Shown: piece by piece, positions 12,480-24,528 of the stretch | Layout: each line of letters opens with the position of its first letter | Position numbering within the stretch: the first letter of the stretch is position 1 | Assembly (NCBI GenBank): GCA_003996215.1 | Contig: QJPP01007233.1 | Span: forward strand, 801,501-865,500 | Source: Jaltomata sinuosa | Lineage: Eukaryota > Streptophyta > Magnoliopsida > Solanales > Solanaceae | Length of the DNA: 64,000 nucleotides | Direction: 5' to 3' | Made by a program: the position numbers and the translations under genes | The notes under the pieces: generated by a model | Database searches by the model: none | What the model was told of the DNA's origin: nothing | What the model saw: only the letters and a program-made list of their open reading frames with translations

Positions 12480-15400
12480 ATGTCTGCCGAATCTGCTTCT
12501 CCAATTCCCAAAGGCCAAGTATGGTTTCAACTCTATTAGAAATCCTCAGATTCTCGTTTTTGTACACCAATTTTCTGTTTTTTTCTTCTTAATTGTTAGT
12601 AATTTTTAAAATTGGTTGGAGTCGTGGGTGATGAACAGGTTGATTTGATGGACTTCATAGACTGGTCTGGTGTCGAGTGTCTTAACCAAAGCGGCAGCAA
12701 CACTATCGCCAATGCCCTCAAACAGGTGAAAAAATAAAAGATTCTGTATCTTGTCAAAAATTAGGGTTGTTTATGTAAGATTCTTTGTTTTAATAATCTC
12801 AATATAGGAACTTCATTTTGAACTTTGGGCAAAATTATAAGTACATAGAAAAGGAATTGGAGATGTTGATGATATACTTGTTCAGTAACTGCTATGGTTA
12901 CTCTAACCTTGTGAAATCAAAACCTCCCACGGCTATGTTTACTCTAAACTTGTTAGGCAGCTTCTTCTGAAGCTTAAAGATACATGGTCTAAGTGCTGTA
13001 GCAAGATGTCTCCATTCTTTTAGCTTCCAATCACAGAATTTGTGGATCTAAGTGACTTACGGCTTACACAGTAACATGGTCAGATTATTAGTAGGGAAGG
13101 CACAAATACATTTACATTTGGAGCTGATAGGTGGGTGTAGGGAGGATACATAATCAACGTGCATTTAGGAACGCCTTAGAGGTTTGGGTGGGTGGGGTGG
13201 GGTGGGGGGGTTTAGTTGAAATAGTCATGGTGACGGGTGATTAAATTTTTTGAATGGAGGCTAAGTGGGTGGAAGAGACAGTATTTGTACCGGGGATTGG
13301 GGGAGGAGGGATAATTAATTTGATTTACCACATGTTTTTCAGCCTGAAATGAAAATCTCAAGGGAGACATTCTTAGAAGAAGGAACTAGATTATTGTATC
13401 TTGGAGTTGTTTGTGCAAAATGATCTGTAAAGAGAATAACGAAGATGTAGATTACTTTCCTTTATTTGACATCCATTGGGCAAAAAGCTGTTGCAAGTTG
13501 GAGGGTAAAGAATTCTGGGAACCCATGAAAGCAGCATGGAAAGCTAGCCCGCTAAGCCCTTTATGGACAATTTGGAATGGAAGTACATTTTTTTATAAAG
13601 TTGGAAGGAAAGAAACGTAAGGATGTCTTATGAATTCAAACTAAGAGAATAAAAGGTAAGGACAAACAAGCAATTCCTCTCGGATATCTTTGAATTCCCC
13701 AATCAACTTTATTAAGTTGAGTTATTCAAGAACAGTTCAAATGCTTTGTTCCCCTTAGTTTGAATTCCTCAACCAACTTCATTAAGTTGAGCTGTTTAGG
13801 AACAGTTCAAATGCTTTGTCCATCCTGTGTCTTTTCTTTTCCTTTCGGATAAAGACCATTTTACTGGATGATGGCGGTCAATGCTAGACCTCCCATAGAT
13901 CTGATTTATCCATCTGAAGTCTTATTAGTGATGTATTTAGTGCTTACCTCACTTTTGGGGCCGTTTTGGTTATAGGAACTAGGGGGTTATCCCTGTATAA
14001 AATTTGGGATTAAATTTGTCAAGTGTTTGGTAGTGGGTATTAGCTAAAAGCAGGATAAAATATATACCAAATTCACGGGATTATCTATCACATATATAAT
14101 GTGGGATGATCTATTTGGTTATAATCCTCGGATAACCTTGTTTTGAACCAAACCACCCTTTACTGTTCATCCGAGATTTGTTAGTTGACTGCTACCTTGG
14201 ACTAGAAGTTGTTGCGCTCTTGCATCTCGCGGTAGACTTTCACTAGTCCTTTTTAATGGGTAAATAATATATTGTATAAAATATTTGCAATAAGCGAGAT
14301 TACAAGATGTTGAAAATTGCTATTGCGTCTAAAATATCATCTACATATGGATCAAAAGCTAGTTTGTACAAAAAAGCAATCAACAAAAGAAAAAGGCTTT
14401 TGAAATTTGTGGTCTCAAACAAACCTTAGACATTTGTGTGGCTATAAATCATTTTATTAAGGATAAAAGGGAATTTTAAAGTTAAGTTGTTTCTAATTAT
14501 AGAAAGGTGACATACTTTTTGGGACAGACTAAAAAGAGAAGTGTTTCGCATAAATTTTGACGGAGGGAGTAATTACAAATAGATTTGAAACCATGAGAGT
14601 ACAATTTTTGGCAACCAAAACCACATGGCCTCCAAGACTACTTTACTTTTCATTTGTAAATGACTGAGAATTGCAGCTCATTTGTGAAGATTTTATGCTC
14701 CTTAGCTTGGAAGTGATGCAGACAATATTTGTATTGCAGTCTTGGGCCTAGGAACTAATCACTTTCACGTTCTCCTCTTTCACCTTTTTCTTCTATTTCC
14801 TGTTGTTTATGTTCTTTTGTTATCAGCATTCTTGTTTGTCTCATTATCATTAAGTCTATGCCTCACCAATCAATTCTTAAAGGTCTTAATTATCAGATCT
14901 TAGCCCCTAATCTCTTATTTTCCCTCCCTTGAGTTGATATGTCCACAGCATGTATCCAACCCTGGTGTATCCTTTTTCAATGTTCTTCTCTGTTCCATTT
15001 ATACCTGACAAAAGATTAAAACTAGAAGTTGGATTCAGTGTACTCATGTATATCACGGCCATAGGCTTTTGCATCTTTAATGATGATGTGAGATGACAGG
15101 CAAATGGAAGGTCTCATGATGGTTAATTCTTATTTATAACTGATGTAAAGTCAATTGAGAATTTGGAGCTATTGAGAATAGAGCCAAGCATTAATCTTTT
15201 CAACATATTTTGTTCAGGGCCTTCTTTAGTTATCTTGGTCACTTGGTTCCTGCTGAATCAGGAATAGCACTGTGATAGGAGAAAAGTGTTTTTAATTATT
15301 AGGATGAATGTTATGATGTATCCTAAGACCAAGGGAAAATGAAATCTGACTTCTTTTGTTCTTAATTGATGACCGACTTCTTTGTGCTATTACCATAATG

Positions 15401-18324
15401 AAACCTGTTACTACCCTTTTATCCGTGACCATGCAACTTCTGGGGATATTTTTCCCAATTGTAAGCTTCAATGTCAGTTCACTTGTTTTATAGTCGTCTA
15501 CTTCTGCTTGCAGTTTCAGTGATGGTGTTGATTTTATTTGAATTTAAATCAGGGTTACAGAGAAGATGAGGGCTTGAACCTAGTGAGTGATGCAGATGAG
15601 CAGCTATTGATGTACATACCTTTTAATCAGGTCATCAAACTGCATTCAATTGTTATCAAAGGACCCGAGGAGGAAGGTAGCTAATAGATTTGTGGTCTCT
15701 TTCTACCCCCAGTAATCTTTTGCTGAGCACACAAGACCCTTAGTCTTATCTCATGGAGTTTCTGCTTTGGTGTTGGCTTCTGAGAATTATTGACGCATAA
15801 CTAAGCTTTCTCAAAAAATTGTTGATGCATAACTAAGTGTTTTTCAAGTTTCTCTGACATCTTTGTTCACTGTTGTGATGAAGAGAAGTCACTGCCTAAT
15901 CCTTTAAGTAGTTCAGTTTGGTGATTTAGCTGCAATGAGTTTTCATCTTCTTTTTGATTGGTTAATGTAGTTCTCTTTGGTGGATGAAATATTACTCTCG
16001 TGAGACAACATTTATGGAAGAGTTACTTTGGTACTCCTGCTGTTTAAGATAGATGAGATCCTACTCTGGCCTCTGTTTATATTATGGATAAGTAAATAAA
16101 TGACGCAAGAGCATATATTGTATCAACTACTTAACGGGCACATGACTCTGTGTGTGTAAGTAAAATTTTGTTGAAACTTTAATCAAAATTATGCAATAAG
16201 CATGAGAAAACAAGGGGGAAAGGGGATAACAGAGATAACTAACAAGTTGGCACGAATTACTTTTTTGACCATTTTCTGTTGTTAGTGGGTAGTCAGAGGG
16301 GCTATTGAGGAAGAAAATTGTGACAGGCTTCACCAGAGGAGTTGCACCAACTGCTTTGCTCTCCTTAGATATTAGTATAGGCATCAGGCCAAAGCAGTGT
16401 GTATCAAACATGTGTACAGTTTAGAGAGCTGGGATTTATATGTTCCATTTTGAGTGTTCTAAGTAAAGCTGTGGTTACCATGCTTTTGTTGAATGTTGTC
16501 TTTGTAATCTTTCCTGGTATACTTCTTTTGCTTGATGTCTTCCATTTGTTAACACACCTGCTATATTTCCCCTGAAGATGCATCCTTTGGTGTTTTGTTT
16601 TTTCACTTTTTGTGATAAGGTAATATATTATTGCCTCCTTTGTGCATCTTGTCAAGTATTTCTTCTGGACCTATATATAGCATGATACCGTAACACAAAA
16701 TTGACTTCTTGAAGGTCCTAAAACTGTGAAGCTGTTTTCTAACAAGGAGCACATGGGATTTAGGTAACTTTTGAAGTTTCATTATTCTTTTTGACCTTTT
16801 CTAGACTGTCTGCTATGTGGATTTGCTAATCGGGGTGGGTCTCTGTGCAGTAATGTTAATGATTACCCTCCGAGTGATATAGCTGTTTTATCTGAAGATA
16901 ATCTCAAGGTTAGCCAATCCTGATACAGGAATTATGCTTCTTGCCTCTTGGCTATGTGTTTAACTAAATGATGTTTGCGTATAGAATTCTTATGTTTCCC
17001 TGGACGTTCATTAGTCAAATGTCTTGTTAATCTTTTGCAGGGAAAACCAGTTATCTTGAAGTATGTCAAGTTTCAAAATGTTCGCAGGTATGCTAATATC
17101 CACGGGCTTCAACTTTTACTGGGGTCATTTGTAAGATGGACACTAATCTTTTTTACTGCTTTTGGACCAGTGTGACCATTTTTATCGAGGACAATCAACT
17201 TGATGGGGAAATTACAAAAGTTCAGAAAATTGTCTTGTATGGAACAACGTAAGTTTCTTAATTTTTATGACCTCATTCCTTTTGCATGAAATCTATCTTT
17301 TGCTTCTTTTTATTGTTAGCACTTTCTTTATTTCTTGTCAATGTGTACTTCTTCAGTTCCTTTTGTTGAGTGTTTCATGTTTATTTCTGGAACTGTTTAA
17401 ACATTAAACTTAACGGAAAAAAGAACAGTTTAAACTTAGAAAAACATGAGACCTTGTGATGTTCCAATGGCCTGACTGCTCACTCAACATGCTTGGATGC
17501 TGAAAGTTCCTTTTGTTTTCCCTCATTAAGATAATCACTTGTGCTTCCGTTGCCTCAAGAGCCAACACCTTGTAAACATGCTCTCCTTAAATTAATGTAA
17601 CCAAAAAATGGATTTACTGAGGTTCGGGGACCACGTGCTCCCAGCAGGCGATGAGTGCCACAAAAGCTGTTAAAGAAAGTTTCTTTCCTTACTTCTTTAT
17701 CACGGCTGAACAAAATTGTTTGGTGAAATGTTAGAAAGATCAAAGTGAAGAAATTCCTTTATAAGTAGAAGTGCATGTACATGTTTATGAAATTGTTTCC
17801 TTTACAAGTTTATGTATTAACTTAAAGGACACATTTGGAGAAGCTGAAGTTAAATACTCACTCAACTATACCTCCCAAAGATTAATCCTACCTATCTTAG
17901 AAAAGTTTAAGCTTTCTGTTGTCAGAGGTTGTTTGATCTACCTAGACATTGTAGAGGAAAGGACGTGTAGATCCTACGTTTTCAGTAGTTGTAGCCCCTA
18001 AATAACACGTGATACCCCAACTCATGTGGATGATTGGAAAGATTTTGTGTTTCTGTGATGTAGATGCTCTTTTGTAGTAGTTCACCCTTTCGGTTAACTA
18101 AATTAATATACATCAATAAACTTTGACCCCTTGTATATTTTTAAAACTAAAAAATGTGTGCATTTCTACAGTCTTCCCAAAAAAAGATGGTCTTTTACCT
18201 TTGCTAGGCTTTGAGAGTGTGGCTATTCGCTATTATGAGTTTGAACATGTTTGATGATTTTTCTTTCTCCTGCAGGGTGGAAACAACAGATATGAAAGGC
18301 TTGAAGAAGATTGAGGACCATTGA
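12480..18324 (+). CDS. PITH-domain (DUF1000) protein
   Basis: Proteasome-interacting thioredoxin-type (PITH) domain protein of 176 residues, orthologous in sequence to Arabidopsis At3g04780. Exons: 12480-12518, 12639-12725, 15553-15676, 16715-16763, 16851-16908, 17041-17087, 17171-17248, 18276-18324, which sum to 531 nt in frame. Visible family motifs are DFIDWSGVECLNQS near residue 18, YREDEGLNL, LLMYIPFNQVIKLHS, IKGPEEEGPKTVKLF, LKYVKFQNVRSVTIFI, and the C-terminal ETTDMKGLKKIEDH. The human relative of this fold binds the proteasome through the TXNL1 C-terminus. The plant protein lacks the thioredoxin domain and its role is unknown. The second intron is 2.8 kb. The next gene downstream is RPI, the same neighbour as in Arabidopsis. 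Confidence 0.94.
13186..13210 (+). other. G-quadruplex-type motif in PITH intron 2
   Basis: Five runs of three to seven G separated by single T residues occur in the sense strand of the intron. This fits the four-run G-quadruplex pattern with one-base loops. Structure formation is only inferred. Confidence 0.6.
13689..13828. repeat. 70-bp tandem duplication in PITH intron 2
   Basis: A unit from TTTGAATTCC through AACAGTTCAAATGCTTTGT occurs at 13689 and 13759 with a few differences (period 70). Each unit contains the small palindrome AACTT-ATTAAGTT. Confidence 0.8.
13957..14158. mobile_element. MITE in PITH intron 2
   Basis: About 200 bp bounded by GGGGCCGTTTTGGTT and the inverse AACCAAACCACCC. 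The interior is rich in GGGATTA/TAATCC-like inverted motifs. It resembles the small element at 11414-11627 in layout. No coding capacity. Confidence 0.55.
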
Positions 18325-19640
18325 TCCTGCAAAAGATCATTATAATCGTTCAAGTATCATTTTAAGATTTTTGTTTCCTTTTAACTTTTGTAGTTTCCAA
18401 ACAGAGGTAATTGGAAACTTGGTACACTGGATATACCAAATATCAGCATGAGCTTTCGCTGCTTTGTTCAATTCAACATGTTACTGCCATTGTTCATTAC
18501 CTAGTTAGTGTAACTGTATAAGAGGTATTATATTTTCTAGGTTCTGGATTGTGATGGTTAATACTCTTTTTTATCCCTCGACCTCTTTAGCCACTCAATT
18601 AACTGTCTGATTTTAGCAAGAAGAAAATTCTAACCATGCTGGAATCATTTTCCATAAATAACTTTGTGTACATGTCGAGCGATAAATTTGAATTGATGCC
18701 CTGAAGAATGCTTCTCTTATTAATGGTACATCTCGAGGCAAGATGGTGGATCTTCGACTACTAATCAAAATTAAACTTTAATGCTTGAAAATACAGAAAA
18801 TTACTTCTTAGTCTCCGAAATATAGGTAATTAGAAATATGGTAGTAGTACTTCATTTGCATTTCATGGTTGAGATCATTTGAACTTCATGAGTTCATTTA
18901 CATTTCATTGTTTTTATCATTTGTTTTGCACAACTTTTGAATCTGGCCTGAAAAGTAGCTTTCTCTGAGTTAAATTTGGCTTTTGAAATAGTTCTCAAGA
19001 AAAAAATATTAAATTTATCCCAAAGAGAAACAAAACTTTTAATTGATCCTATTAATTAAAGATCATCTTTTTTTCTCCTTTATATTGAATAATATAGTCG
19101 TGCAAACACAAAGTTGTAGAGATGTGAGAAGTTTTACTTTCCTTTATTTTAAAATCTTAACATCGTGAAACTGCCAACAACTATGCCAACAATAAGAAAA
19201 TTCAGTTTTATATAGAGGTATAATTTTCCCTACCATCGAGTATAATGGGATCCTTGGCTTGATTGATGCTATAAATCTTGAACATCTCCATAATTTTGTA
19301 AACAACAATCTAATTTTTTGAAACTAGAAAATTGTTGTTCATACTAATCTATGAACCTTACCTTTTGAAACAACCATTTTCCAAACCAAATTATTAATAA
19401 TGTAACTATAAAAAAACCCAAATGTGCTATGTATCAAACTTTAGGATATCCTTTCAATTTTCATCCTCATCATCACCAACCATTGTTCACCCACTCCCAC
19501 ACATGTCCTTATTTTTATTTTTTTAGCCAAAAGAAAAAAGGGTCAAAACACCAACCCCTCCCATTCATTCACCAAACAAAAACCAAGAAAGGATCACATA
19601 GGTGAGACCAAAAAAAAAAATTCAAACTTGATCATCACCC
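18325..19640. other. Intergenic: PITH 3' UTR to RPI promoter
   Basis: AT-rich spacer of 1.3 kb between two genes on the same strand. It must hold the 3' UTR of the PITH gene and the promoter and leader of the RPI gene. A C-rich stretch (CACCAACCCCTCCCATTC) lies about 90 bp before the RPI ATG. No element or RNA gene is recognised. Confidence 0.55.
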
Positions 19641-20513
19641 ATGGCTTCCTTATCCCTAATCTCACCTCACTCCCCTTCCTCTTCTAGTCTCCGCCACAAC
19701 TCTCTCATCGGAACCCGCCTTCCTACCATCTTCTTGCGCAACCCCACTATCCGCATTCGCCCTACAACCCCTTCAATCAAAGCCTTTTCTGCACCCATCC
19801 CTTCTGCTTTAACCCAAGACGAACTCAAGAAACTCGCTGCGGATAAAGCCGTGGAGTATGTGAAGAGCGGAATGGTTCTTGGTTTAGGCACTGGTTCAAC
19901 AGCAGCTTTCGTTGTCGCCAAGTTGGGTGAGCTTCTTTCTTCTGGACAACTCACAAACATAGTAGGAGTTCCCACTTCTAAGCGTACTGAAGAACAAGCT
20001 TTGTCACTCAACATTCCTCTATCTACCCTTGATGACCACCCACATATTGATCTAGCTATTGATGGTGCTGATGAGGTCGACCCGAATCTTGACCTTGTGA
20101 AGGGTCGTGGTGGGGCTCTGTTAAGGGAGAAGATGGTGGAGGCGGCGTCGGATAAGTTTGTTGTAGTGGTGGATGATTCGAAGCTTGTTTCGGGTCTTGG
20201 TGGATCAGGGTTGGCTATGCCGGTTGAGGTGGTGCAGTTTTGCTGGAAATACAATTTGGTTAGGTTACAGGAATTGTTTAAGGAAGAGGGTGTTGATGCA
20301 AAGTTGAGATTGGATGGTAATGGGAAGCCTTATGTGACCGATAACTCGAATTATATTGTGGATTTGTATTTCAAGACTCCTATTAGGGATTCTGCTGCTG
20401 CTGGGAAGGAGATTGCATCTTTCGAAGGAGTGGTGGAGCATGGATTGTTCTTGGATATGACCACTGCTGTTATCATTGCTGGCAAGGAAGGAGTCAGTAT
20501 CAAGAGCAAGTGA
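19641..20513 (+). CDS. RPI3: Ribose-5-phosphate isomerase A, chloroplast precursor
   Basis: Interconverts ribose 5-phosphate and ribulose 5-phosphate in the Calvin cycle and plastid pentose phosphate pathway. It is a single exon of 290 residues. The first 45-50 residues are rich in Ser, Thr, Arg and Pro with almost no acidic residues, as in a plastid transit peptide. The RpiA core follows: LGLGTGSTAAF (80-90), DGADEVDP (141-148), KGRGGALLREKM (154-165). Aligned with the E. coli enzyme at a constant offset of 60, the catalytic residues Asp81, Asp84, Lys94 and Glu103 correspond to Asp141, Asp144, Lys154 and Glu163 here, all present. The best match I recall is Arabidopsis At3g04790, which is also intronless and plastid-targeted. 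The symbol follows that gene. Confidence 0.96.
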   Translation: MASLSLISPHSPSSSSLRHNSLIGTRLPTIFLRNPTIRIRPTTPSIKAFSAPIPSALTQDELKKLAADKAVEYVKSGMVLGLGTGSTAAFVVAKLGELLSSGQLTNIVGVPTSKRTEEQALSLNIPLSTLDDHPHIDLAIDGADEVDPNLDLVKGRGGALLREKMVEAASDKFVVVVDDSKLVSGLGGSGLAMPVEVVQFCWKYNLVRLQELFKEEGVDAKLRLDGNGKPYVTDNSNYIVDLYFKTPIRDSAAAGKEIASFEGVVEHGLFLDMTTAVIIAGKEGVSIKSK

Positions 20514-22834
20514 AACATTGACCAATTTTTGCCTCTCAACTGGTGAGGTCTGAAGAACTTTAACTTCTGTTTTGAGTGTAATTTTTAGACTTCATTATGG
20601 TTTCGAGGAAATAGGGGTTGGTTGTTGTAACATTAATAAGTTTTGGCATTTTTTTGGAGATGTTTAGCAATAATACTCCTATCTGAATGTAATTTGTATA
20701 TTAGAACGGAAAAGAAATGTTTTTTTTTGTTGATTTCTCTTTGTTGCTTCTATCTTGACTATTTTACTTCTTTGTTGCTGAGCATATGGCTATTTGATCA
20801 CTTGAAAAATTCAATTTGCTTTTAGAATTTAATCGTTATAGAGATAAATGTAGTCAGCATCAGCAACAATGTGATACTAGGAAAGTTCCCATTTTTTATC
20901 CTTTTTGTATCATTTCCTGGAGAACTGCCTTTTCTAGAGCACTCTTTAAAATACAGAATGCGTACCAGAGCTGGACTCGGAGGCTATTTAAAAGCTTGAA
21001 ACTGCATTATTGCAGATGTGATGTCTAGTGTTTTGAATTTTCCAGCTGAAGAGTTCAGAGGTGAAACCAATGTGCTTTACATGTCATATGTTCTGAAGCT
21101 ACATTTTTTTTTTGTTTCACTGGACTGTGAGATAGGTACCTGTTTGTGTATGCTTGGGGGAGTGATGTTTTATCCAAAGAAAGCTTTAAGTATGCTTAGG
21201 CTCGGCTGTTGTAGTCCGTAGTTGGGCAAGGTTATTTAGATGATGCCGAACAGGCCACTGCTTTACAAGTTTAGCAATAGAGTAGTTATAATGTACACTC
21301 CTCTTTGTGATTTAGTGGATTGCTCGGTTTGGGGTTTATCTTTGTGGATCTTATGCTATTTAGGTGCTCCACTGTACAAGTCAAAATGAGTAAATTGCTG
21401 GAGTTCGGATTTTGTATCTTTCCTAACTATATTTAGGAGTAACATCCTGCGGAAAGCCATTGTGCTCTCCGATATTTCATGTCCTTCCCTCCTTCCAACA
21501 CCAAACCTATCTTTCTTGATGCTTACTTCGTAAAGGAGGGAAGAAATTGTAACGGGATACTCTGACTAGTCACTAGTACAAATCAATGATATTAGGGACT
21601 TGGATAGAGTGAAATATTAGTTTAACTTGGATAGAGGGACGGATTTAAAATTAAATTGATTTGACTTTTGAAGCTGAAAAAGGAAGTTTGTTGTTATGCT
21701 CTCTAATTGAAACCACCAATTATTTCAGTGAAATAATTTGAGCATCCACTCCTAACTTTAAGTTAAGAGCATGGTTGATTATACCAGTTGGGTAGCCCAA
21801 GATCATTATAAATCCTTTGGAAACCCATTTATCTACAATCAGTGCGAGACATTGTACATCTCTATAACTTCCTGAACATGTAACCCAACCCAACACATGG
21901 ATGGAAGATTACCTTTTTTTCCCCTTAACTTTTGTACAGGGTTTATTTTTTTAGAAGTCTGAAGTGATTCAATAAGCTGAAAAATAGGCTTGGAGTAGAG
22001 AGAGTTCTCTCAATTGGTTAAAGAATGTGTTTGGAATAATTCGTGACTCGATAGAGCTGATTAGAAAGAACTAGCCAAGAGCAGCTCAGTGGATTGAGCA
22101 CACAGAGAAACCTAGACTCCTAGAGTGACAAAATGGGTAGAAACAATGCACACTTATGCTAGAAGTAGAGAGAAAACTTGGCTTGAGACATGCTTACAGG
22201 TAAAAGAACGAGTTAACTGAGTTAGACTCTAATTTCACGTAAAAGAATTTGAATATCCAACGGGAGTACTTCAGTGTTATGGATGGAGTGGTCCATGACC
22301 ATTATAAACTCCATTGAAACCTGTATACAGCCTATGTGAGACATTTTATATCTCTTAACAGTTTCATTGTTATGTATTATGTTGAGGATCACAAGGCTTA
22401 CTAATACTGCCACTGTCCCCACGGTGAGCGGTTGACGAGTTACCCGAGTTACCAGATTAGGATGGGGAAAGGGGTCCTTTCTTTTATTTCTCGGAGGGGA
22501 GGGCTCTCTGTGTGCGCAAGCGTGTTTCTGTAGTACTGATCTCCAAATGCATTAGAGTGATGGAAATGGGAAGAACAAGTATTATTCATCATGCCTAACT
22601 CACACGAAACAAGTCATCTACACAAGATATGTAGTTGCTATATGAAGAGAACTAAAATAGTACAACGTCTGAAATAATATTCAAAATATACTCTGTACAG
22701 AAATGACACACCATCACATGTTTATTAAATATAGTACATATGAATCTAGCAAATGAATGAAATACAATGTGCTGGTACAGATGAAGCATCAAGCAGTAAG
22801 CCTGCTAATGACGAATAAAATGCCACCCCTCTTC
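20514..22834. other. Intergenic between RPI and the EGF-like gene
   Basis: A 2.3-kb spacer between convergent genes, the RPI 3' end and the 3' end of the minus-strand EGF-like gene. Short open frames at 20643-21221 show no domain. A stretch near 22075-22110 resembles a tRNA-type A box (CAGCTCAGTGG), but no matching B box or acceptor pairing is visible. I see no supported gene. Confidence 0.5.
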
Positions 22835-24423
22835 CTAGTTGAGTAAAGCCATAGCTGCAGAGGCCAGAAAGATAGCCATCCAGTGGGAATTCTTGAGCAT
22901 AAATGATGTAGCTGCCAGTATGGAAGAATTAGAATGGTGAGACGATCTTATACTCTGGTTAGCATAAGTAGTAATGTGATTTTATTTTCCTTAAAATTAC
23001 ATAGCCAAGAACTGTTTTTTGTTCCCAATGAAACATATACAAGGGTTATATGTAGTCACCTCACGGGTTTATGTTCTTTCTTTACTTGTTTTAATATCGC
23101 ATTAAGGTCGACAAAAAGTAAAGGTTCTATCCTGTAAATTGATTCCAAAATTGTTGATGGTGACAACTCTTACCTCCATTATTGTCATTACCTCCATTAG
23201 TGTGAGTATTAAAAATTGAAGATGGTGTTGATGAAGATGGAGATGATGCAGTGGAATTTGAAAGCCGAATTCCCAGCTTTTGGCAATCAGCTCCAATGGC
23301 ACCTTAAAGTCAAATAATGGATTAGCTAGGGATATTATTTTAGATGAAACTAAAACTTACAATTACTCTTGGTTGTATGTACTTACAATCATTGAAACAA
23401 GGGAAAGAAGGAATGTCGAGGAGATTGGAATAACCAGATTTGCACTGGCATGTTTGTCCATGTGTTATATTCTTTTTGCATGTCCCCTCTCCACAGTAAA
23501 TCCAATAGCAAGCTTAAACCAAAAAAGCCCATGGGGTTCAATAAGAATATAGATAGAACATATATGAAAATGGTATATGAAAGAAATTAAAAGGGAAGAT
23601 TTAGCAATTACGATCAAAGAAAGACACGTTGTGTGGAATTGGTGGAGCTGGTGGAGGTGCTGGCAAGCAAGAATAGTCAAGAGAACCTGCAATAACATAA
23701 CCACCAACTCTTAGTCAAAAAATGAATTCAAGTTTTCTTCTATGTACCAAACTTTTAGATAGGAGTTTCACTATAATAGTATAGTCACAAGGAAGTAAAT
23801 GAAGTAAAATTACTGACACTTTGGGACAATGCAAGGGAGAAACTGGAGATCATCTTCATCGTCATCGTCATCATGGCGAGTTCGCTTCCAACCTCGTTCA
23901 CATTTACAGATGAAGTTGAATGGCTTTCCTGGTGCTTTCTCACAACTTCCTTTCCCACACTCTACATCATTGCATATATTGTCTATATACATACAACACC
24001 CAATTCAAAAATTTCAGAATTAGTTAGAAAGAGAACCCATAGTTAAAACGTTAACGAAAGTTTCCTATATTAACTAGTGCACTTGTTTCTGTGCATGGAG
24101 ACAGATGGATTCAAGATTTGAACTTTACGAAATTCTACCCCAGTCAATTTGATTTACTTGTTCAATTGATATCGGGTTTGGATGAACTCATAACTTCTAT
24201 GCTAGGTCTGCCCAGACCTATGTATAAATTTGGAACTGCTCTAAAATTCTGGAATTCATAATAAAATGGCCAATATAAAGAAAAATAAATATTGAACAGA
24301 TAAAAGAGATGTACCAAAGTAGGGGGCAAGAACAGGAGGAATACTATCCTCTTTTGCAGCTAACATTGGTACCATAACCAAAAGAAGAGGTATATAATAA
24401 GCTCTAAATCTGGAGAAATCCAT
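22835..24423 (-). CDS. Secreted EGF-like cysteine-rich protein, probable GPI anchor
   Basis: Six exons on the minus strand: 24315-24423, 23818-23982, 23612-23686, 23387-23512, 23174-23302, 22835-22911, giving 226 residues in one frame. The N-terminus is a hydrophobic signal peptide (YYIPLLLVMVPMLAA, residues 9-23). Two EGF-like cysteine modules follow, one with CNDVECGKGSC and CKCERGW, the other with CYWIYCGEGTC and CQCKSGY. An acidic insert HDDDDDEDD lies between CERGW and the last cysteines of module one, and a Pro-rich linker joins the modules. A Ser/Thr/Asn-rich stretch then leads to a hydrophobic C-terminal tail ending MAIFLASAAMALLN, as in GPI-anchored proteins. Plant databases label such proteins as notch-like or slit-like by EGF resemblance only. 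The function is unknown, with a cell-surface role inferred. The last splice (phase 1 into 22911) is the least certain. Confidence 0.8.
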
Positions 24424-24521
24424 TTTCTCTAAGCCAAAATTAATTTTAGTTTTTGTGTGTGTGTGTTTTTTATGGGGAGGAAGAGAATGTGAATATGTAC
24501 TTTGTGTCCAATGAGACATAA

Positions 24522-24528
24522 ATTTATA
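24522..24528 (-). promoter_or_regulatory. Putative TATA box of the EGF-like gene
   Basis: The minus strand reads TATAAAT within CTCTATAAATTTATG, 99 bp before the ATG at 24423. Position and sequence fit a plant core promoter. The transcription start is not shown. Confidence 0.5.

Noticed and set aside
19667..20254. 195-codon minus-strand open frame
   Set aside because: It lies wholly antisense to the RPI coding exon, and its composition reflects the codon use of the real gene.
22070..22115. tRNA or SINE head (CAGCTCAGTGGATTGAGCAC)
   Set aside because: Resembles an A box, but no B box, cloverleaf pairing or SINE body follows.
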